Shown: one piece after another, positions 32,550-45,200 of the stretch
How the letters are laid out: each line of letters opens with the position of its first letter
Numbering within the stretch: the first letter of the stretch is position 1
Assembly (NCBI RefSeq): GCF_000499385.1
Contig: NW_013654934.1
Location: forward strand, 9,083 to 73,082
DNA: 64,000 nucleotides
Direction: 5' to 3'
From: Eimeria necatrix
Lineage: Eukaryota > Apicomplexa > Conoidasida > Eucoccidiorida > Eimeriidae
Translations under genes and position numbers: made by a program
The notes under the pieces: generated by a model
Database searches by the model: none
What the model saw: only the letters and a program-made list of their open reading frames with translations
What the model was told of the DNA's origin: nothing

Positions 32550-34325
32550 ATGCCGCTGCAGACGCAAGCCCTAGGTGCAGCTCCGGTTGCAGTGCATGCA
32601 AACAGAACGCACTTCTGGCGAGTGCGTTCTTGCCGCAGCTGCATCAGTCTCTACCGTCGCCATTGCGGCACAGTCAAGTTCTCAGTCAGTAACACCTGTA
32701 GGGAGCATGCACCTGCACCGATCACGCGGCTTTCGCCTGCCGGCTCACGTTGCGTGAGCTCTCTTGCCAGCCCCACGGTGGTGTCCGAGGCTCCATGGGC
32801 CTTTCCTGCCTTCGCTGCAGTCCTCGGCATCACCGCTCACTGGAGGTGGCAGAAGAAGCAACAGGCCTTTGTTGAATCGGGCGCATGCGCTGCAGCAGCC
32901 AGTTTGCTTGGCGCATTCGCAGACAGTGCAGATAGCGCCAGCCATTCGCAGCTCAAAAGCACCCTTTACGAGTCCTCTGGGGAGTCGACAGAATATGTAT
33001 ACTTGCAAAATCGTGCAGACTCTGCAGCAAATATAGCATCTGCTACAGCTGCCACTGCCACACCTGCTGTTCCCGAGAATGCGGGTGACATGCTGCTGTT
33101 CTTCCACGGCGGTCTTTGTGGGAGTGACCAGCTTCTGGCTTCAGGCCTGCGTTTCCCGCCCAGTATTCAACACTTGCTGCTAATCAATAGACAAGGCTAT
33201 TTGCGTTCGTGTGTTCCTACTTTGTGGGAAGCATTCCAGCAGCAGCAACCTTACAGACGCAAGAGGGTCGCTTCCAGTGCTGAAGGAGCTACCTGCGTCA
33301 CTGCGGAGGACAGAGCCCGGCTGTGCAGAAATCGTCTTTGGCACCAGGCGGCGCTGTTCAACAACGTAGTAAGTCGCGTGCTGCAGCTGCAGAAGGAGCA
33401 ACAGCTTTCCACCGCTGCAGAGCTCCAGAAATCCGAAGTTGGGCTTCACCTTCTGGGCGTTGGTGTTGGCTGTGCTCATGCAATTGCATTCGGCCATTTC
33501 TTCCCCCGTAAGGTGCGCAGCATTTCCTTAGTGGAGCCCGTGCTGCAGCTGCAGGCGAAAACAGCTGGGGGACCTTTAGAGGCACACGTCTTAAACCGTG
33601 TTGCGGTATACAGACGGCTACTGGAGCGTCTGCCCAAGGGCTCTGTTAGAGTCCCAGTGCCGCCTCCTAAAATCTCTGGCCTTGAATGGATCGCCAGCGG
33701 CGCGGCGAGGTTGACGCCGGGGGCTGCACTCGCAGTGTTACTTCAGGCAATGGCTTCAAAGCCGTGCCAAGTTCCACCCTCCCTCCAGCAGCTGTTGGAG
33801 GCAGGGGAGCAGCAGCCGCCGCTGCTTCAGCAGTTGCTTTGCAATCCTAGGGTCCTCACTAATTTCCCCGGTGGCGCAAATTCGGAGATTCCAGAGCACG
33901 TACAGCAGCAGCGTCAGACACTGAAGGAAAAACAGGAGCTCTACAGACAGCTGCTGCTGCGAGTGCAACACGTCAGCGGCAGTTGCTTCTTGGCCGCGCG
34001 CCTTCCTGGGTTCATTGAAGACTGTCTGCTGCTCGCACCATGGCACGGAGAAGCTCCAGAGGCCAGCATCGCAGGCTGGCTGTTTGAGTGTTTAGCAAGG
34101 CTGCAAGTGCCACGTCTGATTGTGCTTGCGGGGAAAGGCAGCAGCAGCAACAGCGAACTCGAGAGATATCGTAGTCTTTCAGGAGACTCTACCGCGCCAG
34201 TAGAGGCTGTGGATCTGCCTGAGGCTCACCCGCAGACTCTCTTACTGACGCATGCTACGCAGCTAAACGTGCTACTGCGGCGGTTTCAGTCTAGGACTGT
34301 TTCCACAGCCTCTTCGGCGGGCTGA
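32550..34325 (+). CDS. alpha/beta-hydrolase-like protein, single exon
   Basis: An uninterrupted frame of 591 codons from an ATG. The first 100 residues are cysteine/arginine/alanine-rich and could be an organelle presequence. A hydrophobic strand with HGG (LLFFHGGLCGSD, about residue 185) and the following RQGYLRS segment resemble the oxyanion-hole and early core of alpha/beta hydrolases. LLGVGVGCAHAIAFG (about 303-317) occupies the nucleophile-elbow position but lacks the serine of G-x-S-x-G. A late strand, PRLIVLAGKGSS, and a DLPEAHPQTLL segment fit the acid and histidine region. Leu/Gln/Ala-rich stretches break the domain. It may be a non-catalytic member, or use cysteine. I cannot name a substrate. 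It is a real gene by composition and length. Confidence 0.75.
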   Translation: MPLQTQALGAAPVAVHANRTHFWRVRSCRSCISLYRRHCGTVKFSVSNTCREHAPAPITRLSPAGSRCVSSLASPTVVSEAPWAFPAFAAVLGITAHWRWQKKQQAFVESGACAAAASLLGAFADSADSASHSQLKSTLYESSGESTEYVYLQNRADSAANIASATAATATPAVPENAGDMLLFFHGGLCGSDQLLASGLRFPPSIQHLLLINRQGYLRSCVPTLWEAFQQQQPYRRKRVASSAEGATCVTAEDRARLCRNRLWHQAALFNNVVSRVLQLQKEQQLSTAAELQKSEVGLHLLGVGVGCAHAIAFGHFFPRKVRSISLVEPVLQLQAKTAGGPLEAHVLNRVAVYRRLLERLPKGSVRVPVPPPKISGLEWIASGAARLTPGAALAVLLQAMASKPCQVPPSLQQLLEAGEQQPPLLQQLLCNPRVLTNFPGGANSEIPEHVQQQRQTLKEKQELYRQLLLRVQHVSGSCFLAARLPGFIEDCLLLAPWHGEAPEASIAGWLFECLARLQVPRLIVLAGKGSSSNSELERYRSLSGDSTAPVEAVDLPEAHPQTLLLTHATQLNVLLRRFQSRTVSTASSAG

Positions 34326-34826
34326 GGCACGGAGGCTAAACTACAGGTCATTAAGATCCAGAGCATGCAAATGCGTGCAGTTTGACAGACATCTGGGGCC
34401 GGTTCGTGGGAAGCACAAGTAGCGGTAGCAGTATCCGCAGACAGTGCAGTGTACTGGTACACACCGCAAATGATACCAAAGCCACTTGGCTAGGAGCTGA
34501 GGCTTTCACTGCAGCCACTACTGTGGGAATAGCTTCAGTTAGTCAGAGGCAGGCCTATCTCAGGTTGGTGTTGTGAGGAGCCCCTGTTCTCGCTAGTGCT
34601 GGTGGAGTTCCCCTGCCCACAGTTTACGGATTCCATCCCGATTCCGCTGATCCCTGATCCAGCCACATTGTAAACGCTGCGATGCGGTACCGGAGAACCT
34701 GCATGCAATAAACCAACTCCAGCACGAATCTTCACGAGAATGAGGGTCCCTTTTCTACTCTCCCCGACCGCCGGCACAAAAGGGCGAAAAGCAATGCGCA
34801 CAGCTCTACGGTTGCGCATTTGGGAG
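34326..34826. other. convergent intergenic region
   Basis: Separates the 3' ends of the hydrolase-like gene (+) and the NAA25-like gene (-). Nothing further is recognised. Confidence 0.5.
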
Positions 34827-37800
34827 TTAGGATCTAGACTTGCAATCAAAGGAACCCACCGAGCATAACACCACTGCTTGCTCAATGTAAGAGCTGCAGA
34901 GACGCATGCGCAGTCTCTCCCGGGCCTTCTCCATGAGCTGCATGCACAGGCGCACAAACGAAAAGGCAAAACGTGGTCGTAGACAGTCTCAGTAAAGTAA
35001 ACACAGCTTCAGAAACTGCAATGCTTCAAGGACTCGGCAGTGCTGCACAGAAAAACCTAATATGTGTTTGTATTTTACAGAGTCGTCAGCCGCGGCGTAG
35101 GGCAAATCTGTAGCAGACGCCATCCAGGGAAGCTGGCCTTTAGCCTCGAGTTGGGTTGCGACCTCGGTGGCGTCCACAAGCTGCAAGCACGCATGCATAC
35201 AACTGGAACACTAAATCCCTGACCTGAAATACTTCCCCCAAGCCCTGGCCATCGCGAAAGCGTACACTTTCGCGCTTCTCTTTGATATGCTCTAGGAATG
35301 CAGCCACTGAAGGCTGCACGTCTTTCAGCAAGACGGAGAAAGCGGTTGACGACGTGCCAAGGGTTCGGCTGAGGGCCCGATGCCACAGCTGCAACCACAG
35401 CAGCAGCACGTTTGGCACAACAGCTGTCTTTGTATTCTTTCTTTCCACTGTTAGGCGCAACTGAAAACGGCAAGGCACCCTGTTGAGGCGTTGTTTCTGC
35501 GGCCACTGCTGCAGTCTCTCTTGACCAGCTGTTGCCGGTAGGACTCATTACAGATGAGACAGTGTGGTCCCTTTACTTTGCATGCTTACCACGAGTTGCT
35601 GAAGAACGGATAAAAACAGGGCTAAGGAGACACTTGCGACTTGGCTCAAGCCAAACATCGCATCAAAAACAGGCAAGCGGAGGCCCTTAACCTCTGTGGT
35701 TAATGCCGGCCCGTCGATGCCCTTCAGTTCCCGAATGCGGGCCAAAACGGCATCGCAACAGCTCGTGAAGCACTCTGCATAAACGCGAACTAAAACAAAC
35801 AAGCCCTCAGCCCTAATTCGGCATCACTTATCACTCTGTACCTATCTGGCGACGCACAGCGGTCAACACAAGAAGCATGCTGATCTGTGTACTAAAGAGA
35901 CAACCAACGTATGATGCTGGGGAGCACAAACCTCGGCAGCCATCCAGGGCCTCGCGAATGTGACTGGCCTGCAAAACTGTCGAATCAGTAGAGTCATCCA
36001 CTTTATTACTCTGAATTAAGCATTCACATCAGACGGCACCGAACCAGCAAAATACAGAAGATGCCCGAGCAAGCACATGCAGTACGCTGCCAATCGCATC
36101 CACAAGCGCACGCGCAAGCAATATACACCTTGTACAAAGTCCACGGAGAAGCACAGAACAATTCACCGCCCACAAGCTACAAAGCCACCGGGGTGTGCTC
36201 GCCTCTTCCTGATTCTTGAGCTTCATGGCTTTTATGAGGATCCCGAGAGTCGCGCACTGGTGGGAATAGAGGGCCTTAAGCAACCCGCAGCTGCTGCAGG
36301 AGCAATGAGCAGTGCCGAGGACCTCGGTCTGCCGAGAGGAAGCAGACGGCCAGGCAGAACGCACACACCCACATCCTGGGCCTGAATGCAATCAGCCCGA
36401 CTCAGCCACAAAGTCTATACATTCATCTGCCCCAAGAACACACATCCAATTCTTCTGCAAGCCTCGAACACTTATTCAAATAAAGGGGTTGGACTTCCTC
36501 AGTAACCTCTTTACGAAGTGGACTGTGGCCTTTAAGCCATCAGCCCTCTACCAGAAGTCGGGGATGCTGGAGGTGTCATCGTACCATCTGTGACTTGTTG
36601 AAGTTCCGCGATAAGGTCTTCAGCCGCGCGAAGCCTATCATCTTGAAACTCAGCGGACGGCTGCATCACCGTCAATATCAGGCGAAGGCGTCTGCAGCGC
36701 CATCAGCACAAGCCGCTCCCTGAAATCCTCTGCACCGGCCTTCTGCATAGATTTTTTAGTTACACTGGTAATCGCCAAAGAAGAGCTTAGAGGAGCTGGG
36801 ATGTAAACGTAGCAGGGTCACAGCGCCTTTAGGGGTGCATGGTTAAGGCCGCCGTTACCTCGTCCTTCCTGGGATTGAGCGAATAAGGGAGCCGACAGCT
36901 TCTTTCAGAGCTCCCTCAGTCCCTCCAAGGACGCCGTCTGCCTCCATGCTTTGCGCGTCTGTTCCGCAAGCAGACGCTGCCGTTGCGTTGGCTGGCCGAC
37001 AGGCAGCGCAGGTCCGGGAGAAGCAGCAGATAGCTTGCGGGTTATTGCTACTTTCTGCAGATGTGACGGAAGCTTCAGCAGCACGCGACACGGGCGCAAC
37101 ACCGTTGGTCATCCTGAGGCTGTTCCCAGCCTCAGGGGCTTCGGGGCATCTTGGGACCTCCTTTGGAAGAGCTCTCACAACGCCCGCGACGGACTGAAGC
37201 ACATTGACCTCCGCTTGACTCAGTCCGGGTCTGTACAACGAGCCACTGGCTTCCCAAGAAGCAGAGGCCTCTTCCACGGCCCCTGTGGGCAGGGGGGACT
37301 CTGGGCTAGGAGGCCCTGAGACGAATTCGTGGCGGGACAGGGCGTGGCTGGCCTCAGCACCCAACAAGCGGCTTGGCCACGCACTGCGCCAGATCTTTGG
37401 ATGCCTGCGCAGTTTAAAACAGTTCCCATGAGTTCGAAGACAGATGAAACAAGAGGCGCTGCCTGAATTCTACAGAGGAAGACAGGCTGGATAATAACGC
37501 GTTCAAAGTCCGATTCGACAACATGAACACGAATCCACAGCGCGCAACGTCTACCTTTCGGACGGGCGGCAAACAAAGTGGCCACTGATCAGAGAAGGGG
37601 TTAATAAGGAAATTGAATGTGAAGTTGTGACTTTTCTCGATATGTGACAATGAACACAGTCACACCCTTAAGCACACCCCTGTGGGCAGTGGGAAGCAAC
37701 ACACAGCTGCGGGCAATGACCATGCACGGGGCAGCGAAACAGGAACCATACAGACGCAAAGAACAATAACAGGCAATGGACATATATAGATTGAGACACG

Positions 37801-40800
37801 GTTGTCACACAGCAAAACGAAGAGAGAGGATGGCAAAAAAGGTATAAGGGCCACAGTGTGATAGTAAACGAGGCGCCTACAGCCGCACAACGTAAAATGC
37901 TATATGCATAGGCGTAGCCCCCTTCAAAAAGGCGTGAACCCAACAAGGCGAAGCATCAAGCAACAAAATTCCACGAAAAAAAATCCCAGCAAACACAGAA
38001 GCTGAGCAGAATATCAGGCAAAAGGAGCTTAGCTCAAGGCAACTCAACACAACGCGGCAGATTAGACAACAGCACAACATGAAATACTACCGTGCAGGAT
38101 GACGCAGTAGCTCACAGTCCTGACAGCCACACCGCAAACAGAGCTCTTTCTTCTTCGTTGAATGCGGCACTCATTAGTGCATCTTGCGTGGGCTCCGCTG
38201 GTGCAGCGGGGCTTGAAGATTCTTGTGGGGCGCCTTCTTGAAGTGTGGGACTTGAAGTGTCTTTTGGGGAACTGGTAGCCCCGTCTTTCCGTTGTAACTG
38301 GGCCTTGAGGGCCTGCCTGGACTTGTGAAGTTGCAGGGCTCTGCGAATGGGGTGCGCAAGCTCTCGCGCATAGGCTTCCTCGTGTGTCACTAGACTGACA
38401 GAGGTTAGCCCCAAGTCTGAGCAGGTAAGGGGTGCCAGGGCACCAAAAGAAACGCCCGCTGGGGCCTTTTTAAGGAGACCACCTTGCAGCCCTCTATCTG
38501 CATGGCTGAGGCCAGCCGCCGTGAGCCACCACTCCACCGGGCCCCGGCAAAGCGCAGCAGCGCGCAAACACCCTGACTGCAGCAACGGAGCAAGCGGCTG
38601 CGAGTGAAGAGAACTCGAAAGATTCCAGAAAAGTATGACTTCACTTTGCTCGTACATATGAAAAAACGCTTCCTGGAGGCAAAAAAGACAGAGGGGGCTA
38701 CAGACAGAGAAAAATTTGCCAGCACACAGATGTAGACGAAGATAAATAGATCCACGAATAGGAACCAATATATGCAATTACACGCACTCGAGGACACACG
38801 AGCTGCTATGGATACTTAAATTATCAGCGACGCAAACACAGAGTGCGACAGTAACGAAAAGACGCTCTGCAGATGAGATACCGCAAGAAATAGATGCACA
38901 CAACGGAAGCCCAAAACGATAACAATTTGCCTGCTACTGATTCGCTACAGATAGCAAATAAAACAGCGCTGGCGACACCTCAATTCAGGCCCCAAGTGTA
39001 TGCATCCATATACGCAAATTCAAAGTGCGTGTGGAAGCATGCAGTTCTTGTTACCTGTAGCGATGACAGTGTGCCTTCTAGGGAATGCTCAGTGATGAGA
39101 CCCCACAAGCGAAACTCCGGGATCCATGAGAAGCTCCCCTCTTCAATTGTAGCAGATATATAATCCGCATACTGACAGTTAAAGCACGCATAAAGGCCAC
39201 AGCAGCGACTCCAGTGTAAAAGCATATGAAAAGCAATGGCCACCGGAAAACACAGGGTAGACGCAACCGAAAAAGTCGGAAAGCTCTAGCAAGAAAAACT
39301 GTGACGGGAAGTGATAAGAAAGGCAAAAGGTGATTGACATCATTAGGACAAAACACGTAAAAAAACCGGAAGAGACACGTAGGGTTAAAAGGGCAGAAAA
39401 AGTGATGCTCACACGAAACAGAATACATCAAACGAGCACTACACATTACAAACACGCTATATATGGAGGGAGCTGTTGAAAGGCACAAGCGCTGCAGGAA
39501 CGACTCCTGGTCTCACTGTGTTTGACATTTCTTCCTGCGTTTCTTTCCATAGTTTGCACATTTTGCTCATGTGTGCTCTGCGGCATTGTTGATGGCCACA
39601 GCAACAAACAGAGGAGACCCTCTTTCATGAGTCTCACAAGAGGCTTAAGAGGTGCTGGAGGGGCTCTTGTGCTTGTTCCTGCACGGCTGCTGCGTTTGCT
39701 GCTTCCGCTACCGCCAAGGGTGCTGCTGCTGCTTTTGAGTACTTAGCAAGAAAACATTTCCCCTAACGTATTTGAGAGCGATAAGACAAAGCCAGTGCAA
39801 TTATTTCACCATTGGCATCAGCTCCCTACATACTGCAAGCATCTTCAGTAGCTCAGTCACTAATGCTGTTGGCTGTTAAACATAACCATTTGGTCTATGC
39901 GAATACCACAGCTCTTAGCGGTGGCAGGGACCTCAAGACCTACAGGCAGCCATAGTCGAAATGAGTGCACGTGAGGTACAGGCCAAGGGAAAGCAGCAGC
40001 GACTCCTTTACATCCATTGCAGCAAAGGAGGCATGAATGGAGTAGAGATCCCCAATGACATAAGACAAAGCTACCCGAGTTTGATGTAGCAGCGGGGACG
40101 TGCGCAGCTCTTCCATACTCAGGCCCTGCAGCAGGAAATGGAGTGAAAAGATCAGCAGCAGCACAAGTGTCCTTCTTTAGACCTCAACGAATAGCACGTG
40201 GACTCGTTCTTACGCAAAGCTGTTCTCTTTCACGTAGGCCGCAAGCAGCGCCGAACGCTTCAGCACTAGCGACAGCATCCAAAACAGAACACAGCGGCAG
40301 CAGCAAAAGTAGCAGCCACTGCGGCGATCTTCTTACCGCGTCTACGTATGAGAGGGCTTCAAATAAGAACCGACGCCGCACCCAAGCTAAACACACACAG
40401 CAAATTGCAGCCACAGCAGCACTTCAGGGTAAACAGTTTTCCTGTAGGCCTCTGTTGATGATTTTCCCAAAAAAGCTCCGCCAGCACAACCAGTTGGTGC
40501 GCCAGCTGCTTCCACTGGTGCGTCAACGGCAGCTAATGCGTAGCAACTGCAGCAAAGGCTTCGCAGCAGCACGAGCAATAACCTACTACTCTCATCTTGG
40601 CTGCTGTTGTCTACCTGCGCGTCAACCATTGATTTGTCCCATCTCAGCAAGACTTCGACGGAAACTCCAATGAGCTCTGCCAGCAAAGAATCTATTCTCT
40701 GGCGCTGAAAGAGAGACAAAAGCAGAAGCAGCAACAGCCGTGCGGCAACAATGCGTCACTGCTTTGCCCGCAACCAGTGGAGATCCACGCCAGTGCCCCG

Positions 40801-43800
40801 AAGCAACAAAGAGAAGCAGCAGAGAAAGAAGCCAGCATATGCAACAGCGATGCCGGCAAACAAGAAAACGCAAGGCACTAAGAGGAAGAGATATGCATTG
40901 GCGCTACAAAGGGAGAAGGAGGGCATCCAACTGCAGCTGATCCACACTATATTTTCTTCTTGAAGGTAACACTAGCAGTGTCTACACTGGCATCAGAAAT
41001 ATTAGCAGCAAGAACAACGTGAAATTATTCTCCGCCACTTTCATCTTTTACCCCGCTATGTTGCATAAAAAGCTGTCGCCATTCCCGCAGCCGCTGCTCC
41101 GAGCTGTCTGTTATGTCTCTCCATTCACCGAGTGCTGCAAGCACCCGAAACCCCAGACAACGCATGCGACACAATCAGTTCACGCCGTGCATGCTGTGCA
41201 TCCAACACGTCCACCCGTTTCCATTTCTCATTGTATCTCCTTCCTCAAGCTTCTGGCCTCCAGAATCAATGACATTAAGCGTGGAGGCACCCCACGTGAG
41301 TCCCTGGGTCTCCCATGCTCTTATAGAAGTGCCCTCAAGTAAGGCCTTCATGCCTCCTTGGCTCAGGCATGGAGTGTGTTAGGGTAAAGACACAAAGTGG
41401 CGTCGCAAGTCATGCTGCTTGGGGCTAAGCACAATGAGAAAGAATGAAAGCTCCAAAGGTTGCGCGGTTTCTGAGACGCTGTCATTCGCTTAGACTCCAG
41501 TCATTCGCTTAGACTGTAGTCTACTGTCAGAACCTTCACAAACTCAGAAACCCAAATGCTTGTTCATGCGGACCTAAGAGTGACTTGTCTATCGTCAACA
41601 AGCTCCGCACGTCCCCCGCCGCCGCCTCAGGCTTAGAAGCAGCTGCCAGTGCCGCAGGCCGCAGCTGCAGCAGGAAATCTCGCGCCTTTAGGCGCTGGAG
41701 TTCCGTCTGATGGACCCGCATTGCACAGCACAGCACGGAGGTACGCAGCTACAGAAGCGGCGCAAACAGCAGATGAAGCACCAGCAGCAAGAGTGCAGCG
41801 AGTGTTGCAAACAGCAGACCCAGGTGAACGACTGGCGCCCCCAGTTGGAAGGCCGCATTAAGGGGATCCTAAGAGCCCGCCCAAGAAAGTCCTGGTTTCG
41901 TGTCGTCAGAACAGCAAAGTAACTTTACCAAGCGGCTCGCATAAGCCCGGAAGAAGCGGAAAGCGCAGAAATGGCTAGAGTAATTTTTAAAGAAGCTGCA
42001 GGCGTAGTTCGCAGACAAAAATGGGACACAATAAGACACACTGATGCTTTGAAAGACAAGCAAGCAAGTATATGAAGGGACTATCTTATTCACGGCGCAC
42101 ATACGAAAATGCGGCAGGTACACGGGAGAACAGAGATTCAGAGATGTGCTCAAACAAGACACAAGTGCCGCACTGCATCAGATGCGAAGTGTTGAGCAGC
42201 AGCAGCATATCTTTCGGCGTTTCAAATGGCTAGGGCTGTCTCAGTGCGAAAGTAAAAAGTAACAACGGCATCCAGCGAGTGCAGCACTCCAAGCCCGCAA
42301 AAGCCTGCCCAAATCTCCACAGCTTTAATCATTAACTGACTTGTGAAGCTCTTCTACAGGATCGCCGTGGCACTCCACTGCCATCCACAAGGCCTCAAGC
42401 CCGCGTTCTGCAAAGGCGACAGCAAGCCAGCAAGAACATATTTGTACAAGGGAGCAGAAGGCTTAAATGTAAACAGTCTTGAGGTCGCATCTATGATTTG
42501 AAGGGTCCTTCGACGCACCTGATAGCAACCGGTCGTGCCCTTGCAAAATTTCGAGCCCTCTTTGCACTAAAAGATCCAAAGCGGCAGTGGCTCCTTGAAA
42601 GCTGCAGGAACAGTGCACGTACGGTGTCACGCCTAGGCAAGGGCTTTTGGGAAGCACGAAACACTGCACGATCTGTTGTTACTGCTATTGTCGTGCTGTT
42701 GGCACGCATGCATGCATGCACGGACGCAAGCAGAGAAGCAGGCAGACGAACCTGTTGAAAGATCTCAGCTTCTTTAAGGCCTTTTCTGTCGCTTCCTTGC
42801 CGTTGGCTGCAGCAAGGCGGATGAAGGCGCCAATGAACTCGCTGGAAATTTCCCTGAAAACGCAGCCGTTCCACCTGAGGATCACTTGCTCAGTAATTGC
42901 TTCACATGGAAAAAAGAGCAAATGACTTTGAATTGAACACATTATGGGATCCCTTGAGAATCTGCAGAGGGGGCTCACGGTCTGTCTACGGCGTTGGCAG
43001 CCTCACTAAGAGCATCCTTCAGTTTGCCACTCTTCACACCAAAAGACAAAGCATGCCCACAGCAAATGCAGTTGCAGCCGCAGCACTCGCAGGACCAACC
43101 ACAGTAACAATAGGAACAGCAGTTCCAGCTACAGCGACATCTCAACAGTGCCGGTAGCAACAGCAGAAGCGAGAAAAGCCGCAGAAGCAGCAGCCGTAGC
43201 AGCAGCAGCCGAGGTTACCTCAGTGAGCAGCTGAATCTTCATGGCCTGCAATTCGCCAGGCAGGATGCAGCAATTGGAATACTTTTTCAGAAGCTCTGTA
43301 CTCAACAAACATTTCAACAAACAAGCGCGCGTCTATACGCATCATACAGCATATGAAGACGCCACACACTTCCATTTGCAAAGTGAGCCACAACACTGAT
43401 CCAAATAAACTTTCGAGGAATCCGTTCTTGAAAGAGAATTTAAAGGTAGCGTTGTTGGAAAGCGCAGCTAGATAAAAGACTCTTCAATACTACTCTGCCT
43501 CTTCCCTTTACGTGCCAAGCCCAAATCTCTGCACGATTTAGCACACATTTTATCTGCACAGCTTACCAAGCGCCTCGTCAGCTCGGTTGCATTGCCGCAA
43601 GACGGATATATGGACAATCAGAGCTGCGCCAAACATCACACAAAACGGCAAGGTTCCTATCTAGGGTTTTAGGATCTACGCATTGCCAAAGGGGGCCTCT
43701 GCATCTGAAATGCAACAAGAAGACTGAACTGCTGTTGGCAGCTGCTGCCGGGAATTCGCACCTGCGTTTGAATCCTTCAACTGTGTATTCACCTTGGGGT

Positions 43801-44979
43801 CCTGCATCGTCTGAGGGCTCACTTTGGGAGGGTCCGGCGGCGGTAACTGCTGCAGCAGCAGCTGGGCGAGCTGCAGCTGTCTGTGGGCACTCGGGTGTCG
43901 AGACTGTAAAGACAGATAGCAGCAGCTGGCTGACTTTGTTGCCTATACTCCAGCTTTCTTCGCGCACATGTAAAAACGGGGCTATTTGCCAGACAGCCAC
44001 AACCAGCAGCATATTGAAGACCGCAGGAATTGACCCACAGGCATCAACGCCCAAACTATTGCCCAGAGAAGATAGCGCGGCCGCCGGTAGGACTTGTATA
44101 ACCGCAGCGCGTGCTGCGGCAGCCGAAAGCACAAACAATTTCAGCAAACAATTCAAAGACAAGTACCTCTCGTGGATAAGAAGGGCCCCAGCTCAGGTCC
44201 TCCTGCTTCCTGTCCCGCCTTAGGGGATGAAAGCGCGAAGGATTTGAAGGCAAACGCGAGCAAATTGAAACAAGGGATACAAATGCTTCAGTTTGTTTGG
44301 CACCAATGTACGCACTGGCCCCCATATACCCCAAACCCTAAACCCTCCTAGCGAATCGGTGTGGGGGCTCGCCTGAAAGACGTTACAGTCAATCTCGAGG
44401 CTGCTGCACATTTCCAGCAGCTGCGCCTCCTCCCGAGCCTCCGCCAGTGTCAAGTTTGGCAGCGCCGCCGTGCGGCAGGGAGAAAGCCGAGCTGATTGCA
44501 GCAAAAATGACATTAAAAGCCATTGCAAACAGTGGAAAGCAGTGGGTAGGCCCTGTTGGGCACTTGGTGCAGCACGGACTGCAGCCGACAGGCCTCACTT
44601 GTGTTTCGAAGCTCCTTGTGTGCAATGCAGAGAAACTCGTTCAACTCGGGATCATCCCGCGGCAACTGCCGCAACAGGTCGAGGGCCTCTCCAGTCTTTC
44701 CTAAGGCGCAGCAGATGCGCAGTCAGCTGCCACCTCGCTGCAGCTGTAGTGCTGTTGTCCAGTTGTTCAATGCGGCGACAGTTACGGACTCAAAAGGCCC
44801 CTCACAGGCATTCCGTCATTGTGAATAGAGGAAACAAGACTTCAAAAATGCCAAAGAAGATTTAAACTGATTCAACGAAGGTCTTCATGCGGAAATGTGC
44901 CGGCCGGTGCGTGCGGTGGACAGCCCTGAGGCTCAGAAAAGCCTGCCCGCCATTGGGCCTAGAGCAGCAGCAGCACGGA

Positions 44980-45013
<34 letters not shown>

Positions 45014-45200
45014 CCCGACCTTGCCTCGTGAGGATAATGACCTTGATGCTCTTCACCAAGAGGTCGTAGTGCAGCTGCTCCTCAGGGTCACAGTGCAGCT
45101 GCTTCTGAGACCAGAGTAGCATCTGATTCGCCGTGCGAATCGCCTGGCGGAAATCTCCGGAGTCTACAGCCACCGTGAGGTTCGAAATGCGGCTCTCCAT
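34827..45200 (-). CDS. NAA25: NAA25/Mdm20-like NatB auxiliary subunit, many exons
   Basis: A minus-strand gene starting at ATG 45200. Exon 1 (45200-45020) joins in phase to an exon beginning at 44700. Together they give a TPR-like N-terminus (AVDSGDFRQAIRTANQ; LTRQ+GKTGEALDLL; DDPELNEFLCIAHKEL) that fits the start of NAA25. Clear later exons: 43295-43219, 42899-42752, 40704-40615, 40386-40337, 40125-39944, 39171-39055 (contains EEGSFSWIPEF, like the conserved NAA25 'G-F-x-x-IPEF' block), 38672-38116, about 35774-35590, 35460-35224, 35180-35079, and terminal 34937-34827. Other exons (for example near 44.4, 44.0-43.6, 41.6 and 37.3-36.9 kb) are likely but not fixed. NAA25 partners the catalytic NAA20 to acetylate Met-Asp/Glu/Asn N-termini at ribosomes. 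A split into two genes cannot be excluded. Confidence 0.62.
41481..41518. repeat. 19-bp tandem direct repeat, two copies
   Basis: GTCATTCGCTTAGACT followed by three variable bases occurs twice in a row, inside a presumed intron of the minus-strand gene. Confidence 0.75.
44333..44346 (+). repeat. short interstitial telomere-like repeat (AAACCCT x2)
   Basis: Two perfect copies of AAACCCT, the apicomplexan telomere unit (TTTAGGG on the other strand), lie in a presumed intron. AAACCCT runs are known as dispersed repeats in Eimeria genomes; two copies are too few to imply a former chromosome end. Confidence 0.6.

Noticed and set aside
44333..44346. Internal telomere or chromosome fusion point
   Set aside because: Only two AAACCCT units, inside a gene; dispersed short copies are expected in this type of genome.
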